This document shows, in pieces, positions 15,463 to 24,214 of a stretch of 24,521 nt of DNA (position 1 is the first letter of the stretch; each line of letters starts with the position of its first letter). Where the stretch lies: contig CAYPLR010000024.1 of NCBI GenBank assembly GCA_964411675.1, positions 1 through 24,521 on the forward strand, written 5' to 3'. The notes under the pieces were generated by a model. That model made no database searches and was not told the DNA's origin. It was given only the letters and a program-made list of their open reading frames with translations. This DNA is from JAAYBG01 sp964411675 (GTDB lineage: Bacteria; Bacillota_I; Bacilli_A; ML615J-28; CAG-698). A program made the position numbers and the translations under genes.

Positions 15463-16839
15463 TTACACCTCTTTAGGAAGATATTTCTTAATTTTTTCTA
15501 GACTGATACGTTTCAATTCTGTTCTAGGTAAAATGGTTAATAATTGCCAACCAATATCAAGCGTTTCTTCAATACTACGATTGGTTGTATATCCCTGAGA
15601 AACATAGCGAAGTTCAAATTCTGTTGCGAATTTACTATATAGTTTATCAATATCAGAAAGTGCTGCCTCTCCTAAAATGGTTGATAATTCTTTGGCTTCT
15701 TTTCCACGAGCATAAGCAGCAAATAATTGGTTCATTGTTTCTGAATGGTCTTCCCGTGTTTTGTCTGCACCAATTCCTTTGTCTTTTAGACGGCTTAGTG
15801 ATGGTAATACATCAATTGGTGGTGTAATACCCTTCAAGTAAAGTTCTCTTGATAAAATAATCTGTCCTTCAGTAATGTATCCTGTTAAGTCAGGAATTGG
15901 ATGAGTTTTGTCATCTTCAGGCATTGTAAGAATTGGAATTTGAGTAATAGAACCCTTTTTACCTTTAATACGTCCAGCTCGTTCATATAAAGAGGCTAAG
16001 TCCGTATACATATAACCAGGATATCCTCTTCTACCAGGTACTTCTTTTCTAGCTGCTGAAATCTCTCTTAATGCTTCAGCGTAATTGGTAATATCCGTTA
16101 AAATAACTAGTACATGCATTCCTAATTCATAAGCTAAATACTCTGCACAAGTAATCGCCATTCTTGGAGTAGCAATTCTTTCAATTGCTGGGTCATTAGC
16201 TAGATTCATAAATAAAACAGAACGTTCAATAGAACCAGACTTTTGGAAATCTTTGATAAAGAAATCTGCTTCTTCGAAAGTAATACCAATTGCAGCAAAT
16301 ACAACTGCGAATTTATCCTCTGTTCTTTTTACCTTTGCTTGACGAGCGATTTGTGCTGCTAATCTGGCATGAGGTAATCCAGAACCTGAGAAAATTGGTA
16401 ATTTTTGTCCTCGAACTAACGTATTTAATCCATCAATAGCACTAACACCTGTTTCGATAAACTCTTTTGGATAGTCACGAGCAACAGGATTTAATGGGGT
16501 GCCATTGATATCTGATACTTTCTTAGGAATGATTTCTCCACTACCATCAATGGGGCGTCCCATACCATCAAAGGCACGACCAAGAATTTCAGGAGCAAGT
16601 TTTATTTCAATTCCTCGTCCTAGGAAAGCAGCTTTTGAATCCACAATCTTTAATCCTTGTGATGAATCAAATAATTGTACTAGGGCTTTATCTTCATTAA
16701 TTTCTAGAACTTTACCCATTCGCTCTTCGCCACTTGCTTGCTTGATTCTCACTAGTTCATCATATTTTACATTTTCGACATGGTCGACTAACATCAAGGG
16801 TCCGACTACTTCACGAATTGTTTTATATTCTTTAGACAT
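15463..16839 (-). CDS. ntpB: V-type ATPase subunit B (non-catalytic)
   Basis: A 458-residue subunit B, the partner of A in the alternating A3B3 ring. The degenerate P-loop PIFSGSGLPHARLA replaces a true Walker A, as expected for the non-catalytic subunit. SGSGLPH, EEADFF and the YPGYMYTDLASLYERAG block are family features. The ATG at 16839 is 7-8 bases after AGAGGTGA and gives a start MSKEYKTIREVVGP; two earlier in-frame starts (16848, 16851) fall within the ribosome site. It overlaps the end of ntpA by 8 bp. Confidence 0.95.
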   Translation of the reverse strand: MSKEYKTIREVVGPLMLVDHVENVKYDELVRIKQASGEERMGKVLEINEDKALVQLFDSSQGLKIVDSKAAFLGRGIEIKLAPEILGRAFDGMGRPIDGSGEIIPKKVSDINGTPLNPVARDYPKEFIETGVSAIDGLNTLVRGQKLPIFSGSGLPHARLAAQIARQAKVKRTEDKFAVVFAAIGITFEEADFFIKDFQKSGSIERSVLFMNLANDPAIERIATPRMAITCAEYLAYELGMHVLVILTDITNYAEALREISAARKEVPGRRGYPGYMYTDLASLYERAGRIKGKKGSITQIPILTMPEDDKTHPIPDLTGYITEGQIILSRELYLKGITPPIDVLPSLSRLKDKGIGADKTREDHSETMNQLFAAYARGKEAKELSTILGEAALSDIDKLYSKFATEFELRYVSQGYTTNRSIEETLDIGWQLLTILPRTELKRISLEKIKKYLPKEV

Positions 16840-18625
16840 CGAACTCATCACCTCTTTGTAATTCTTGGAATTCTTGATTCAAAGCATCCATTATTTTGGT
16901 GCATTCTTCATCGAAATGATCTTCCTTTAGATATTTCATTCGACCAATGCGATCAAGTATTTCCATTTGTGTTAATTTATAAAAACTCAAATTTTCTTTT
17001 AATCCTTTTTGTGATAAATGATACCAAGTTAATATCGCTTTCAACATACCATATTGCTTATTTAACGAAGTGTACGTATCGACTTCATGGAAAGCAATTT
17101 GATGTAGGTAGTCTTCACGAATACTTCTTGCACATTCTAAAGTTAAACGATCTTGGAATTCTAATGAGTCAACACCAACCAAACGAACAATTTCTTGTAA
17201 TTTTGCTTCTTCTTGCAAGATTCGTTTTGTTTCTAGTACTTGTGATGACCAATCCTTCTTCACATTGGAATCAAAATATTCATTTAAGGTATCTTCATAT
17301 AGGGAATAACTATTTAACCAATCAATGGCTGGGAAATGACGACTATAGGCTAGTTTAGCACTTAAACCCCAGAATACTTTTACAATTCGTAGTGTTCCTT
17401 GTGATACTGGTTCTGAAGTGTCGCCTCCTGGAGGAGATACTGCTCCAATAGCACTGATAGCACCCATGCGATCATCTTGACCTAAGCATTTTACAAAACC
17501 TGCTCGTTCATAGAATTCAGCAATTCGGGAAGACAAATAAGCTGGATAGCCTTCTTCACCTGGCATTTCTTCTAATCGTCCTGACATCTCTCGTAGAGCT
17601 TCAGCCCAACGCGAAGTCGAATCGGCCATGATTGCCACTCTATATCCCATATCACGATAATATTCTGCAATCGTAATTCCTGTATAAATAGAAGCTTCAC
17701 GAGCTGCAACCGGCATATTAGAGGTATTCGCAATTAATACAGTTCGTTTCATCAAAGATTGTCCAGTTTTTGGATCGTGAAGTTCAGGAAATTCATTTAA
17801 AACATCAGTCATTTCGTTACCACGTTCACCACAGCCAACATAAACAATGATATCTGCATCTGCCCATTTTGCTAATTGATGTTGTACTACTGTTTTACCA
17901 GATCCGAAAGGACCAGGAATAGCAGCAATACCGCCAATAGCAATTGGGAATAAAGTATCTATCACTCGTTGTCCCGTTACCATAGGTGCTTCAGGAGCAA
18001 GTTTTTTTGCATATGGACGGCTTCTTCTAACTGGCCATGTTTGTAACATTTTGACTTCGATGATTCCTTTTTCCGTTTTAATTTTCGCAATCACATCAAC
18101 GATGGTTGCTGAACCAGAATGAAGCCAAATTAGTTCTCCAGAAATAGTTGGAGGAACCATAATTTTATGCATAACAGCAGGTGATTCTTCCACTTCACCT
18201 AAGAAATCACCACCAACAACTTGTTTTCCAACTTTTGCAAGTGGCTTGAAATCCCAAACTTTTTTTCGGTCTAGTTTAGGAACATCAATTCCTAGAGGGA
18301 TACGATCTCCGGCCATCCCATAAATAACATTTAATGGACGTTGAATTCCATCAAAGATCCCTTCAATTAAACCAGGAGCCAGTTCAACCGATAGTGGCTC
18401 ATTGGTTAAGTAAACAGGTTCTCCAGGTCCAATTCCGGCTGTTTCTTCATATACTTGAATAGAAGCCATGTCCCCCCGTAGTTCAATGACTTCACCAATT
18501 AATTTTTTCTCACTTACACGAACAACGTCATACATTTGTACGTCCTTCATGTTTTTTGCAACAATCAGTGGTCCAGAAACCTTTGATATGATGCCGATAT
18601 TTTGATTAAGATTATTTTCACTCAT
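16832..18625 (-). CDS. ntpA: V-type ATPase subunit A (catalytic)
   Basis: A 597-residue catalytic subunit. The Walker A GPFGSGKT (238-245), the catalytic-glutamate block GERGNE (266-271), the MADSTSRWAEALRE segment and the A-type bulge domain between residues about 115 and 190 mark it as V/A-type A. It hydrolyses ATP, or makes it in reverse. The ATG at 18625 has AAGGTGA 5 bases upstream; the in-frame GTG at 18634 lies within that site. It begins 14 bp after the ntpG stop. Confidence 0.96.
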   Translation of the reverse strand: MSENNLNQNIGIISKVSGPLIVAKNMKDVQMYDVVRVSEKKLIGEVIELRGDMASIQVYEETAGIGPGEPVYLTNEPLSVELAPGLIEGIFDGIQRPLNVIYGMAGDRIPLGIDVPKLDRKKVWDFKPLAKVGKQVVGGDFLGEVEESPAVMHKIMVPPTISGELIWLHSGSATIVDVIAKIKTEKGIIEVKMLQTWPVRRSRPYAKKLAPEAPMVTGQRVIDTLFPIAIGGIAAIPGPFGSGKTVVQHQLAKWADADIIVYVGCGERGNEMTDVLNEFPELHDPKTGQSLMKRTVLIANTSNMPVAAREASIYTGITIAEYYRDMGYRVAIMADSTSRWAEALREMSGRLEEMPGEEGYPAYLSSRIAEFYERAGFVKCLGQDDRMGAISAIGAVSPPGGDTSEPVSQGTLRIVKVFWGLSAKLAYSRHFPAIDWLNSYSLYEDTLNEYFDSNVKKDWSSQVLETKRILQEEAKLQEIVRLVGVDSLEFQDRLTLECARSIREDYLHQIAFHEVDTYTSLNKQYGMLKAILTWYHLSQKGLKENLSFYKLTQMEILDRIGRMKYLKEDHFDEECTKIMDALNQEFQELQRGDEFDV

Positions 18626-18639
18626 TGACGTCACCTTTT

Positions 18640-18957
18640 CTAAAATATATTAATGCCAATCGCTTTTTCAACATTATCTTGAATTTTCTTTAACCCTATA
18701 GAAGCAGATTCCTTTTCCATTGGTAAAGGAAGGATCATCGGAAACGGAGACGATTGGTATTTTTCTAAAGTTTCCGGAATGTGAGAATAAATTTCTTCAC
18801 TGATAAAAATGATCTTAAATTTCTGATTGACTAATTTAAAAATGATTGGATCGGCTTCACTGGCTTGTTTCACAATAAAAGTTTTGATACCTAAGGCATT
18901 ATAGATTAATACTGTTTCATCAAGGCCAATAGCAGCCATTTCTGTTTTTTGATTCAT
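18640..18957 (-). CDS. ntpG: V-type ATPase subunit F (NtpG)
   Basis: A 105-residue central-stalk subunit with a small Rossmann-like fold. MAAIGLDETVLIYNALGIKTF opens it (around residues 7-27), FKIIFISEEIYSHIP follows, and PFPMILPLP is the typical FPxIIPIP element before the C-terminal helix. AAGGAG is 7 bases before the ATG. In Enterococcus hirae nomenclature it is NtpG; together with D it forms the rotating shaft. Confidence 0.9.
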   Translation of the reverse strand: MNQKTEMAAIGLDETVLIYNALGIKTFIVKQASEADPIIFKLVNQKFKIIFISEEIYSHIPETLEKYQSSPFPMILPLPMEKESASIGLKKIQDNVEKAIGINIF

Positions 18958-18968
18958 GGTTAGTCTCC

Positions 18969-19919
18969 TTAATAATCCAATAAATCACTAGGATTAAAAT
19001 ATGCACTTGCATAAATCATTCGAATATTTTTAGCTTCCGAAATTTTTTGTAAGTAGTAATAAATAATAGGTCCGATAGAGAAAGATTCGTTTCTTTCTTC
19101 TTTTATTAATTCTAGTACTAATAAATCTAGTAATCTTTCTATTTTATTTAAATCTGGCTTTTCAAAATAAGTTTTTAATGCTTTCATGATTTTTTCATCA
19201 TAATACTCCATAAAAGCTCTAGGAGATACTTCCTTATTCATAGTAAAACTTTCCAAAAATACTGCTTTTGGAATCAAACCATGATCAATAAACATCGTTT
19301 CCAGTTCGTTCATATCCCATTCAAGTAAACGACAACGTAACCAGCTCATAACATTCGTAGTATCAATCGCGCCTTGAAAATAACAACGTAAAGCTTTCGC
19401 TTGAGAAAAACCAATTTGATTAAAAATAAAATCATAAATGGCATTATCAATTTTACTGCTGATAATTCGAGCATTGGATAAACCTTCAATTTGTTTTTCT
19501 ATTCCCAATAATAATGTTTGTAACTCTTTTGATAATAACGAATAATCTTGGCTCATAATGGCCTTTTCTAGAAGTTCTGGTTGGATGCTTCCTGTATGGG
19601 TATAAATATCGATTTGCTCCATAACAAATATTCGTTTTTTAAACATAATTTTAATATTAGTTGCATCATTGGCCATAAAAAATAAATCAGTGAAACGCTT
19701 ATTAGGGCTTATTTCATCAAAATATTGTTTTAAAGCAACTAATTCATATTGAATATAATCTTCAAGATTATCGCTATTAATAGAAGGTGCATATCCTAAT
19801 TCTTTTAGAGTCTTAAAAAAATCGTTTTTTTCAACTCGTATTAATTTAGAAAACTTACCTTTGTCGAAGATACGACTTTCTATGGCTTTTATATTACCAA
19901 TGGCATAGGGGTAATTCAT
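18969..19919 (-). CDS. ntpC: V-type ATPase subunit C (NtpC, d-type socket)
   Basis: A 316-residue all-helical subunit that links the central stalk to the membrane ring. The NYPYAIGNIKAIESRI start, the FFMANDATNIKIMFK helix and PIIYYYLQKISEAKNIRMI at the end are typical. The ATG at 19919 has GGGGGTGA with 5-base spacing; an in-frame TTG at 19934 overlaps that site. One base separates it from the ntpE stop. Confidence 0.92.
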   Translation of the reverse strand: MNYPYAIGNIKAIESRIFDKGKFSKLIRVEKNDFFKTLKELGYAPSINSDNLEDYIQYELVALKQYFDEISPNKRFTDLFFMANDATNIKIMFKKRIFVMEQIDIYTHTGSIQPELLEKAIMSQDYSLLSKELQTLLLGIEKQIEGLSNARIISSKIDNAIYDFIFNQIGFSQAKALRCYFQGAIDTTNVMSWLRCRLLEWDMNELETMFIDHGLIPKAVFLESFTMNKEVSPRAFMEYYDEKIMKALKTYFEKPDLNKIERLLDLLVLELIKEERNESFSIGPIIYYYLQKISEAKNIRMIYASAYFNPSDLLDY

Positions 19920-19920
19920 A

Positions 19921-20559
19921 TTATTCACCCCCAAATAAAATTTCTGCGATCTTCATTTCATAATTTTCTTTTAAATTTTTAATTTTATTTTCAAAAGATA
20001 AATCAATATCAAACGCTTTTCCCGAAAGGATTAAACCACCTTTAATATTGGCTGGTTCCTTTGATAATTGTAAACGTGCTTCATGATGATTTAACATACT
20101 ATTTAATTTATCTAGCAAACACAAATTAGTTTGTGTTTGATTGCTAGCAAATAAATGTAAATATCGCTCATAATCGTTCTTAGAAACGAAAATAATCTCA
20201 TCGCCCACAATTGTTTCTTGATTGATAAAACTAACAACTAGTTTTTTTAATACTTCATCATCTTGAGCTAATAAATTGTCCAATACTTTTTGAAAGACTT
20301 CATCAATAAGGGCTTTTTTCTTAGCTAATGTTCGCTTTTTTGCTTCTTGTTCTTGTTCGGTTACCTTCATTTTTACCAAGTCTTGACCACGAAGGTTAGC
20401 TTTTTCTAACATGAGGGCGATTTCTTCAGAAGCATTCGCTATTATTTCATCATGTAGGGTTTGGGCTTTCGTTTCACCGGTTGTTAAGATTTTTTCAGCG
20501 TCTAGCGAGCCTTTCTCTTCGATTTTTTGATAGATAGAACTGCTTCCCACTTTTGCCAC
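19921..20559 (-). CDS. ntpE: V-type ATPase subunit E (peripheral stalk)
   Basis: A 212-residue peripheral-stalk subunit: a long charged helix (about 10-85) for coiled-coil pairing with NtpF, then a globular C-terminal part with GGLILSGKAFDIDLSF, typical of subunit E. The only possible start near the ribosome site is GTG at 20559 (AGGA about 4 bases before), because an in-frame TAG precedes it. It lies 6 bp after ntpK. The GTG start may tune its output relative to its neighbours. Confidence 0.9.
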   Translation of the reverse strand: MAKVGSSSIYQKIEEKGSLDAEKILTTGETKAQTLHDEIIANASEEIALMLEKANLRGQDLVKMKVTEQEQEAKKRTLAKKKALIDEVFQKVLDNLLAQDDEVLKKLVVSFINQETIVGDEIIFVSKNDYERYLHLFASNQTQTNLCLLDKLNSMLNHHEARLQLSKEPANIKGGLILSGKAFDIDLSFENKIKNLKENYEMKIAEILFGGE

Positions 20560-20565
20560 TTCTTC

Positions 20566-21033
20566 CTATAGTCCTGTAAGAATTAGAATGCTTGCAAGTA
20601 AAGAAAGGATGGCATATGTTTCAACTAAGGCAACCATAGTCATACCTTTTGCCAATGCATCTGGTTGTTTTGCAACCATATGTATGGCGCTAACAGCAGT
20701 TTTTGCTTGATAAATTGCTGAAATTAAACCAACAACTGTAATTGGCATAGCTGCTCCAAAATAACTCCAGCCTTGAGCTTCTGTTAAACTAACAGCATTA
20801 CCACCAAGCATGCCAATTTGTACCATTAATAAAATGGCAATCAGGAAACCATAAATTCCTTGTGTTCCTGGTAAAGCTTGTAAAATTAAAAGTTTACCAA
20901 ATAAATCAGGTTTTTCTGAAATAACCCCTGCAGCAGCTCTTCCGCCCATTTGTACACCAATCGCTGAACCGATTCCAGGTAAAATTGCTGCTAAAGCAGC
21001 TCCAATGATTGCAATAAGTAATCCGTCACTCAT
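20566..21033 (-). CDS. ntpK: V-type ATPase subunit K, Na+-type rotor ring protein
   Basis: A 155-residue proteolipid with four membrane helices in two c-like hairpins. The residues that bind Na+ in Enterococcus hirae NtpK (L61, T64, Q65, Q110, E139) align to L54, T57 and Q58 (LPGTQGIYG), Q109 (IYQAK) and E138 (VETYAIL). The whole site is intact, so the ring should carry Na+ rather than only H+. AGGAGG precedes the ATG. It forms the membrane ring turned against NtpI. Confidence 0.95.
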   Translation of the reverse strand: MSDGLLIAIIGAALAAILPGIGSAIGVQMGGRAAAGVISEKPDLFGKLLILQALPGTQGIYGFLIAILLMVQIGMLGGNAVSLTEAQGWSYFGAAMPITVVGLISAIYQAKTAVSAIHMVAKQPDALAKGMTMVALVETYAILSLLASILILTGL

Positions 21034-21053
21034 AATATTCCTCCTAATGAATG

Positions 21054-22916
21054 TTAATTTTCTTTGATTTGATTAATATGTTTTAATTTTAAAGATAAAG
21101 GTTTAAATTCATAGCCACCACCTTCATAGAATTTACCAAAAAATTCTATATACTGCAAACGACTAGCATGAACAAATGCGGATAATAAGCCCATTAATAA
21201 GTTGAAAATATGGCCTACTAGATAAATAACTATTGAAAATATAAATCCTATTACACTACCTTGAACCATTCCTGCTAACATATTCATAACCATGGCAATC
21301 ACTGCCGTTGACAAGCTTAAAGCAAGAATTCTGGAATAAGAAAGAATATCACCCATATAACTAGTAGCACCATATAAAGTGTATAATCCATTTCCCAAAC
21401 GGCCAACAATGTTCTTATTCTTACGTCCCGCAAAAAGAACAATCGTTGCTGCACCAACAATTAGTAAAATTGTACCAATTTTACTAAACTCAGGTAAGAA
21501 AAGCATCCCTACTCCAAGAATAATCAATATCCAACTACCTTGATCTACAAGAGCAGCAAAATATTGTTTATTTTTGATATTTGCATATATTTTTACGACT
21601 AATCCTGAAATGACATGAAGTCCCCCAATAATCAACGATAAGATTAGCATTTCTAATGGGTCTTTCATCGGTTCAAGAAAGATAGGATTCCAGGTAGCAC
21701 CAAAATAACTACCAAACAGAACGCCCCAAAATGCTGTTGTTATACCACTAAATAGTAGAACTTTAAACAATTTTAATGAATTTCCTTTCGGCTTCATTAA
21801 TTTGATTAGTACTGTAAACAAACCAATCATTACCAGTCCATAACCCACATCAGCCATCATGATGCCAAAGATAATCCAGTACCAAAATGACATCATCGGA
21901 TTTGGATCAACTTCATTTGGACTAGGTCTACCAAACATATCAGTGATGGTTTCAAAGGCAGTAACAAACTTATTGTTCTTTGTAACTGTTGGTGGTTGCT
22001 CCTCTGAAGTTGGATCTCTAAAATCAATGTCATAGCAATCTGTTACATCCTCAATTGCTTTTATTAGTGATTTTTGATGGTCGCTTCTCGCCCAACCCTG
22101 TAAATAAACAGTAGATACTGTCTTTGTAACTGGTGCTTTTTTAATTTCACTCATCGTTGCCATTTGATCACTGAGAAGTTTTAATTCTGTTATTTGCTTG
22201 GATAATGATTTCATTTCTTCTATGATATCTAGAATTATTCGCTCATTAGAATCCAGTTGTTCTTGTTTTTTAACAATAATATCAGCTGCAAGGAAGGGTT
22301 CCTGTTGCAAGGTAATTTCGTTGAATCCTAATAAACGAACCTTTTCCATTGTTACTTGTTCATCTTCAAAATAATTAGCAATTAGTACTGCTTGCCCCTC
22401 TGAAGCATTTTTAAAGAGATTGCATTCGCCTCCTACCATAGAGATAAGTTTTTTCAAAGCTTCTACATTCTTCGTTTCAACAAAACCCAAATGAATATTA
22501 ACATACTTTGAACGATTCAATTGATCTAATGGTAAATCTAAGTCTTTCCAAACATCATAATAAAGAATAGATTCTTTTAAAGATTCGTTTTCATTCTTTA
22601 ATTGTTGCAGCTTTTCTTCTGCTTTCTCAACTTGTTCTAATAATTGTTCTCGTTTTGGATCAGGAGTAACAAATGTTTCATAATCGACTTCATGATAATT
22701 ACTAAACAATTTTTGTTTTTCTTGAAACTTCTTTAAAAAACGCATTGATTTATCAGTTCTTTGAATGACGTTCTCTTCATAAATAGCATCTTCATCAAGT
22801 ACTACCTCTTCTGATGCAAGAAGCATTAATTCGCCACTTTTTTGAATCGATGATAACAATGGTTTTAAATCTTCTTTCAAGGCCACAATATGGACTTTTT
22901 TCATTGGTACAATCAT
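21054..22916 (-). CDS. ntpI: V-type ATPase subunit I (a-type stator)
   Basis: A 620-residue stator. The N-terminal half (1-335) is cytosolic with long coiled coils (about 85-115 and 215-250). The C-terminal half has about seven or eight membrane helices. Conserved arginines needed for ion passage lie in SYSRILALSLS and HASRLQYIEFF; GxYGATWNP and FGIMMADVGYG are family motifs. Its ATG overlaps the ntpF stop as ATGA, indicating coupled translation. Confidence 0.94.
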   Translation of the reverse strand: MIVPMKKVHIVALKEDLKPLLSSIQKSGELMLLASEEVVLDEDAIYEENVIQRTDKSMRFLKKFQEKQKLFSNYHEVDYETFVTPDPKREQLLEQVEKAEEKLQQLKNENESLKESILYYDVWKDLDLPLDQLNRSKYVNIHLGFVETKNVEALKKLISMVGGECNLFKNASEGQAVLIANYFEDEQVTMEKVRLLGFNEITLQQEPFLAADIIVKKQEQLDSNERIILDIIEEMKSLSKQITELKLLSDQMATMSEIKKAPVTKTVSTVYLQGWARSDHQKSLIKAIEDVTDCYDIDFRDPTSEEQPPTVTKNNKFVTAFETITDMFGRPSPNEVDPNPMMSFWYWIIFGIMMADVGYGLVMIGLFTVLIKLMKPKGNSLKLFKVLLFSGITTAFWGVLFGSYFGATWNPIFLEPMKDPLEMLILSLIIGGLHVISGLVVKIYANIKNKQYFAALVDQGSWILIILGVGMLFLPEFSKIGTILLIVGAATIVLFAGRKNKNIVGRLGNGLYTLYGATSYMGDILSYSRILALSLSTAVIAMVMNMLAGMVQGSVIGFIFSIVIYLVGHIFNLLMGLLSAFVHASRLQYIEFFGKFYEGGGYEFKPLSLKLKHINQIKEN

Positions 22917-23221
22917 TTAACAATTACCTTCTTTAAAACAAAGTCAATGGCAGTATCAAATCTCTTTGTAGCATCATTGACTATTAAATTATCTTTTATT
23001 GTAGCTTTTTGATCAATGTTTGCTTGTTCTTTTTTTATTATTTCATCAAATTTGATTTCTAAAGCTTTTAAATCTTTTTCTGCTTGTAAATACATTTTTT
23101 TTGCTTCTTCTTCGCTTTGAACTTTTGTGGTTTCTAAAAGTTCTTTCGCTTGTTCATTCGCGGTTTGACGCATCGTTTCTGCTTTTTGTTCCGCTGTTTG
23201 AATTAATTCTAAAATGGACAT
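22913..23221 (-). CDS. ntpF: V-type ATPase subunit G/H-like peripheral stalk protein (NtpF)
   Basis: A 102-residue protein made almost entirely of one charged helix rich in Ala, Glu and Lys (about 8-70), as expected for the NtpF/AhaH partner of subunit E. It is the first gene of ntpFIKECGABD, the same order as in Enterococcus hirae. AAAGGTGGTGA precedes the ATG. Alone the sequence is low in signal; its place before ntpI makes the call. Confidence 0.85.
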   Translation of the reverse strand: MSILELIQTAEQKAETMRQTANEQAKELLETTKVQSEEEAKKMYLQAEKDLKALEIKFDEIIKKEQANIDQKATIKDNLIVNDATKRFDTAIDFVLKKVIVK

Positions 23222-23253
23222 TACTACTCACCACCTTTATAACATACCTTATT

Positions 23254-23282
23254 ATTCTACCATATTTTATAGTAAAAGTCTA
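23254..23282 (-). promoter_or_regulatory. Proximal promoter of the V-ATPase operon
   Basis: TAGACT (23277-23282), a 17-bp spacer and TAGAAT (23254-23259) with TGG before it (extended -10). The transcript would start about 25 bp before ntpF. Confidence 0.65.
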
Positions 23283-23296
23283 ATACTAATTGAATA

Positions 23297-23315
23297 AACG
23301 ATGATTATCATTATA
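23297..23315. promoter_or_regulatory. Fur-like operator upstream of the V-ATPase operon
   Basis: On the minus strand TATAATGATAATCATCGTT matches 15 of 19 positions of the classical Fur box, including all of the central ATGATAATCAT. It follows directly after the possible distal promoter and lies about 15 bp before the proximal -35. No Fur gene is in view. Confidence 0.4.
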
Positions 23316-23343
23316 TTATAGTTAGGTATAAAATGAAGCTCTA
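23315..23343 (-). promoter_or_regulatory. Possible distal promoter of the V-ATPase operon
   Basis: TATAAT (23315-23320) 17 bp after a weak -35 TAGAGC (23338-23343). A transcript from here would begin within the Fur-like box. Confidence 0.35.
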
Positions 23344-23393
23344 ATCAATTTCAAAATTTTACTATTCTTTTATTGTTTATTTTATAATCATAA

Positions 23394-23442
23394 ACGAAAA
23401 AAACTTTGATCAAGAAATTATATTTTCTTCTCATCAAAGTTT
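23394..23442 (-). terminator. Terminator of the lnu-like gene
   Basis: A perfect 10-bp stem AAACTTTGAT/ATCAAAGTTT (23401-23410 with 23433-23442). Its loop can pair further (AAGAAA with TTTCTT). On the minus strand it is followed by a T run. It lies about 190 bp after the stop. Confidence 0.7.
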
Positions 23443-23634
23443 ATGTTCATTTTATGTGTTAGGGCAACCATTTAAATACAATTCGTATCTATCTCAAAAA
23501 GATTGTACCCTTATGTTATTTTTTTTGCAGCCATATAGACAAATTTAGTACACCTATACGTTTTTAGCCTATAAAATACAAAAGAACAACTAAACAAACT
23601 CGATAAATTGGAATTTACCTAACTTCTTTTTTAT
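23443..23634. other. Non-coding gap between the lnu-like gene and its terminator
   Basis: This AT-rich stretch holds no supported gene. On the minus strand a frame from about 23600 to 23454 is open except for one internal TGA and contains short peptide-like runs (KTYRCTKFVYMAA; DRYELYLNGCPNT). It has no start or ribosome site, and I cannot match it to a family. It may be a gene remnant or chance. Confidence 0.3.
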
Positions 23635-24147
23635 CTATTTATCTAAATTATTATTACTGTTTAATAGAATTTCTAAATTTTTAAGATCGATATAGTCAAC
23701 TTCTCTTAATTCATATCCAGAATGAAATAATTTTTGTGCTTCTGCAGAAATACAGGGAATAACTCGGCCTTCGAATTCTACTGATGAAAACCATTGGGCT
23801 TCAAACTCATACCATCCACCATTAGGAGCAGCTTGTTTAGCACTTCCATCCTCATTTATTAGCAAGGGATGAATATCTAAATAACCAAGTTCTGAATGAT
23901 AAAGTTCAATACGTGAAGGACTCCAATCAGTTGTGATTTTATAACCTTTACTTTTCAATTCTTTTAATAAAACTTTCTTATGCTTACCATCGAAATCGAT
24001 GTCAATATCTCTATGGTCCCTATTTTGTTTGCCAGTTAGAATATCAACTCCCCAGCCACCATCAACCCAATATTTTATATTTAATTCTTTCAAAAAATTC
24101 AAAACTATAATTAAGTTTTCTTTACTTGTTATCTCTTTTTCCTTCAT
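23635..24147 (-). CDS. lnu: Lincosamide nucleotidyltransferase, Lnu(A/C)-like
   Basis: A 170-residue small nucleotidyltransferase, close in length to LnuA (about 161) and to LnuC. The catalytic region is WVDGGWGVDILTGKQ (27-41) followed by HRDIDIDF (45-52), giving the GGW...D and DxD acidic residues. LDIHP (90-94), GSAKQAAPNGGWYEFEA (around 103-119) and the IPCISAEAQKLFHSGYELREVD block near the end follow the LinA/Lnu pattern closely. Such enzymes adenylylate lincomycin and clindamycin. The ATG at 24147 has AAAGGGG about 8 bases before it; the ATG at 24153 is too close. No transposase is adjacent in the window, but hairpin repeats lie near the end. Resistance is inferred, not shown. Confidence 0.85.
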   Translation of the reverse strand: MKEKEITSKENLIIVLNFLKELNIKYWVDGGWGVDILTGKQNRDHRDIDIDFDGKHKKVLLKELKSKGYKITTDWSPSRIELYHSELGYLDIHPLLINEDGSAKQAAPNGGWYEFEAQWFSSVEFEGRVIPCISAEAQKLFHSGYELREVDYIDLKNLEILLNSNNNLDK

Positions 24148-24205
24148 AACCATTACCCCTTTAACTTTAATCTATCCCTATAAATTACAATTCATCTCTC
24201 GATTA

Positions 24206-24214
24206 ATTTTATCA
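24206..24214 (-). promoter_or_regulatory. Possible promoter of the lnu-like gene
   Basis: Minus-strand TGATAAAAT is an extended -10, about 60 bp before the ATG; the -35 at 17 bp (TTTATT) is weak. Confidence 0.35.

Noticed and set aside
16499..16861. A 120-codon plus-strand frame opposite ntpB
   Set aside because: No ribosome site and fully antisense to the well-conserved subunit B.
23454..23600. Minus-strand frame with one TGA that reads like a protein remnant
   Set aside because: No start, no ribosome site and no family match; open runs of this length arise by chance, and TGA is a true stop here, so it is not called a pseudogene.
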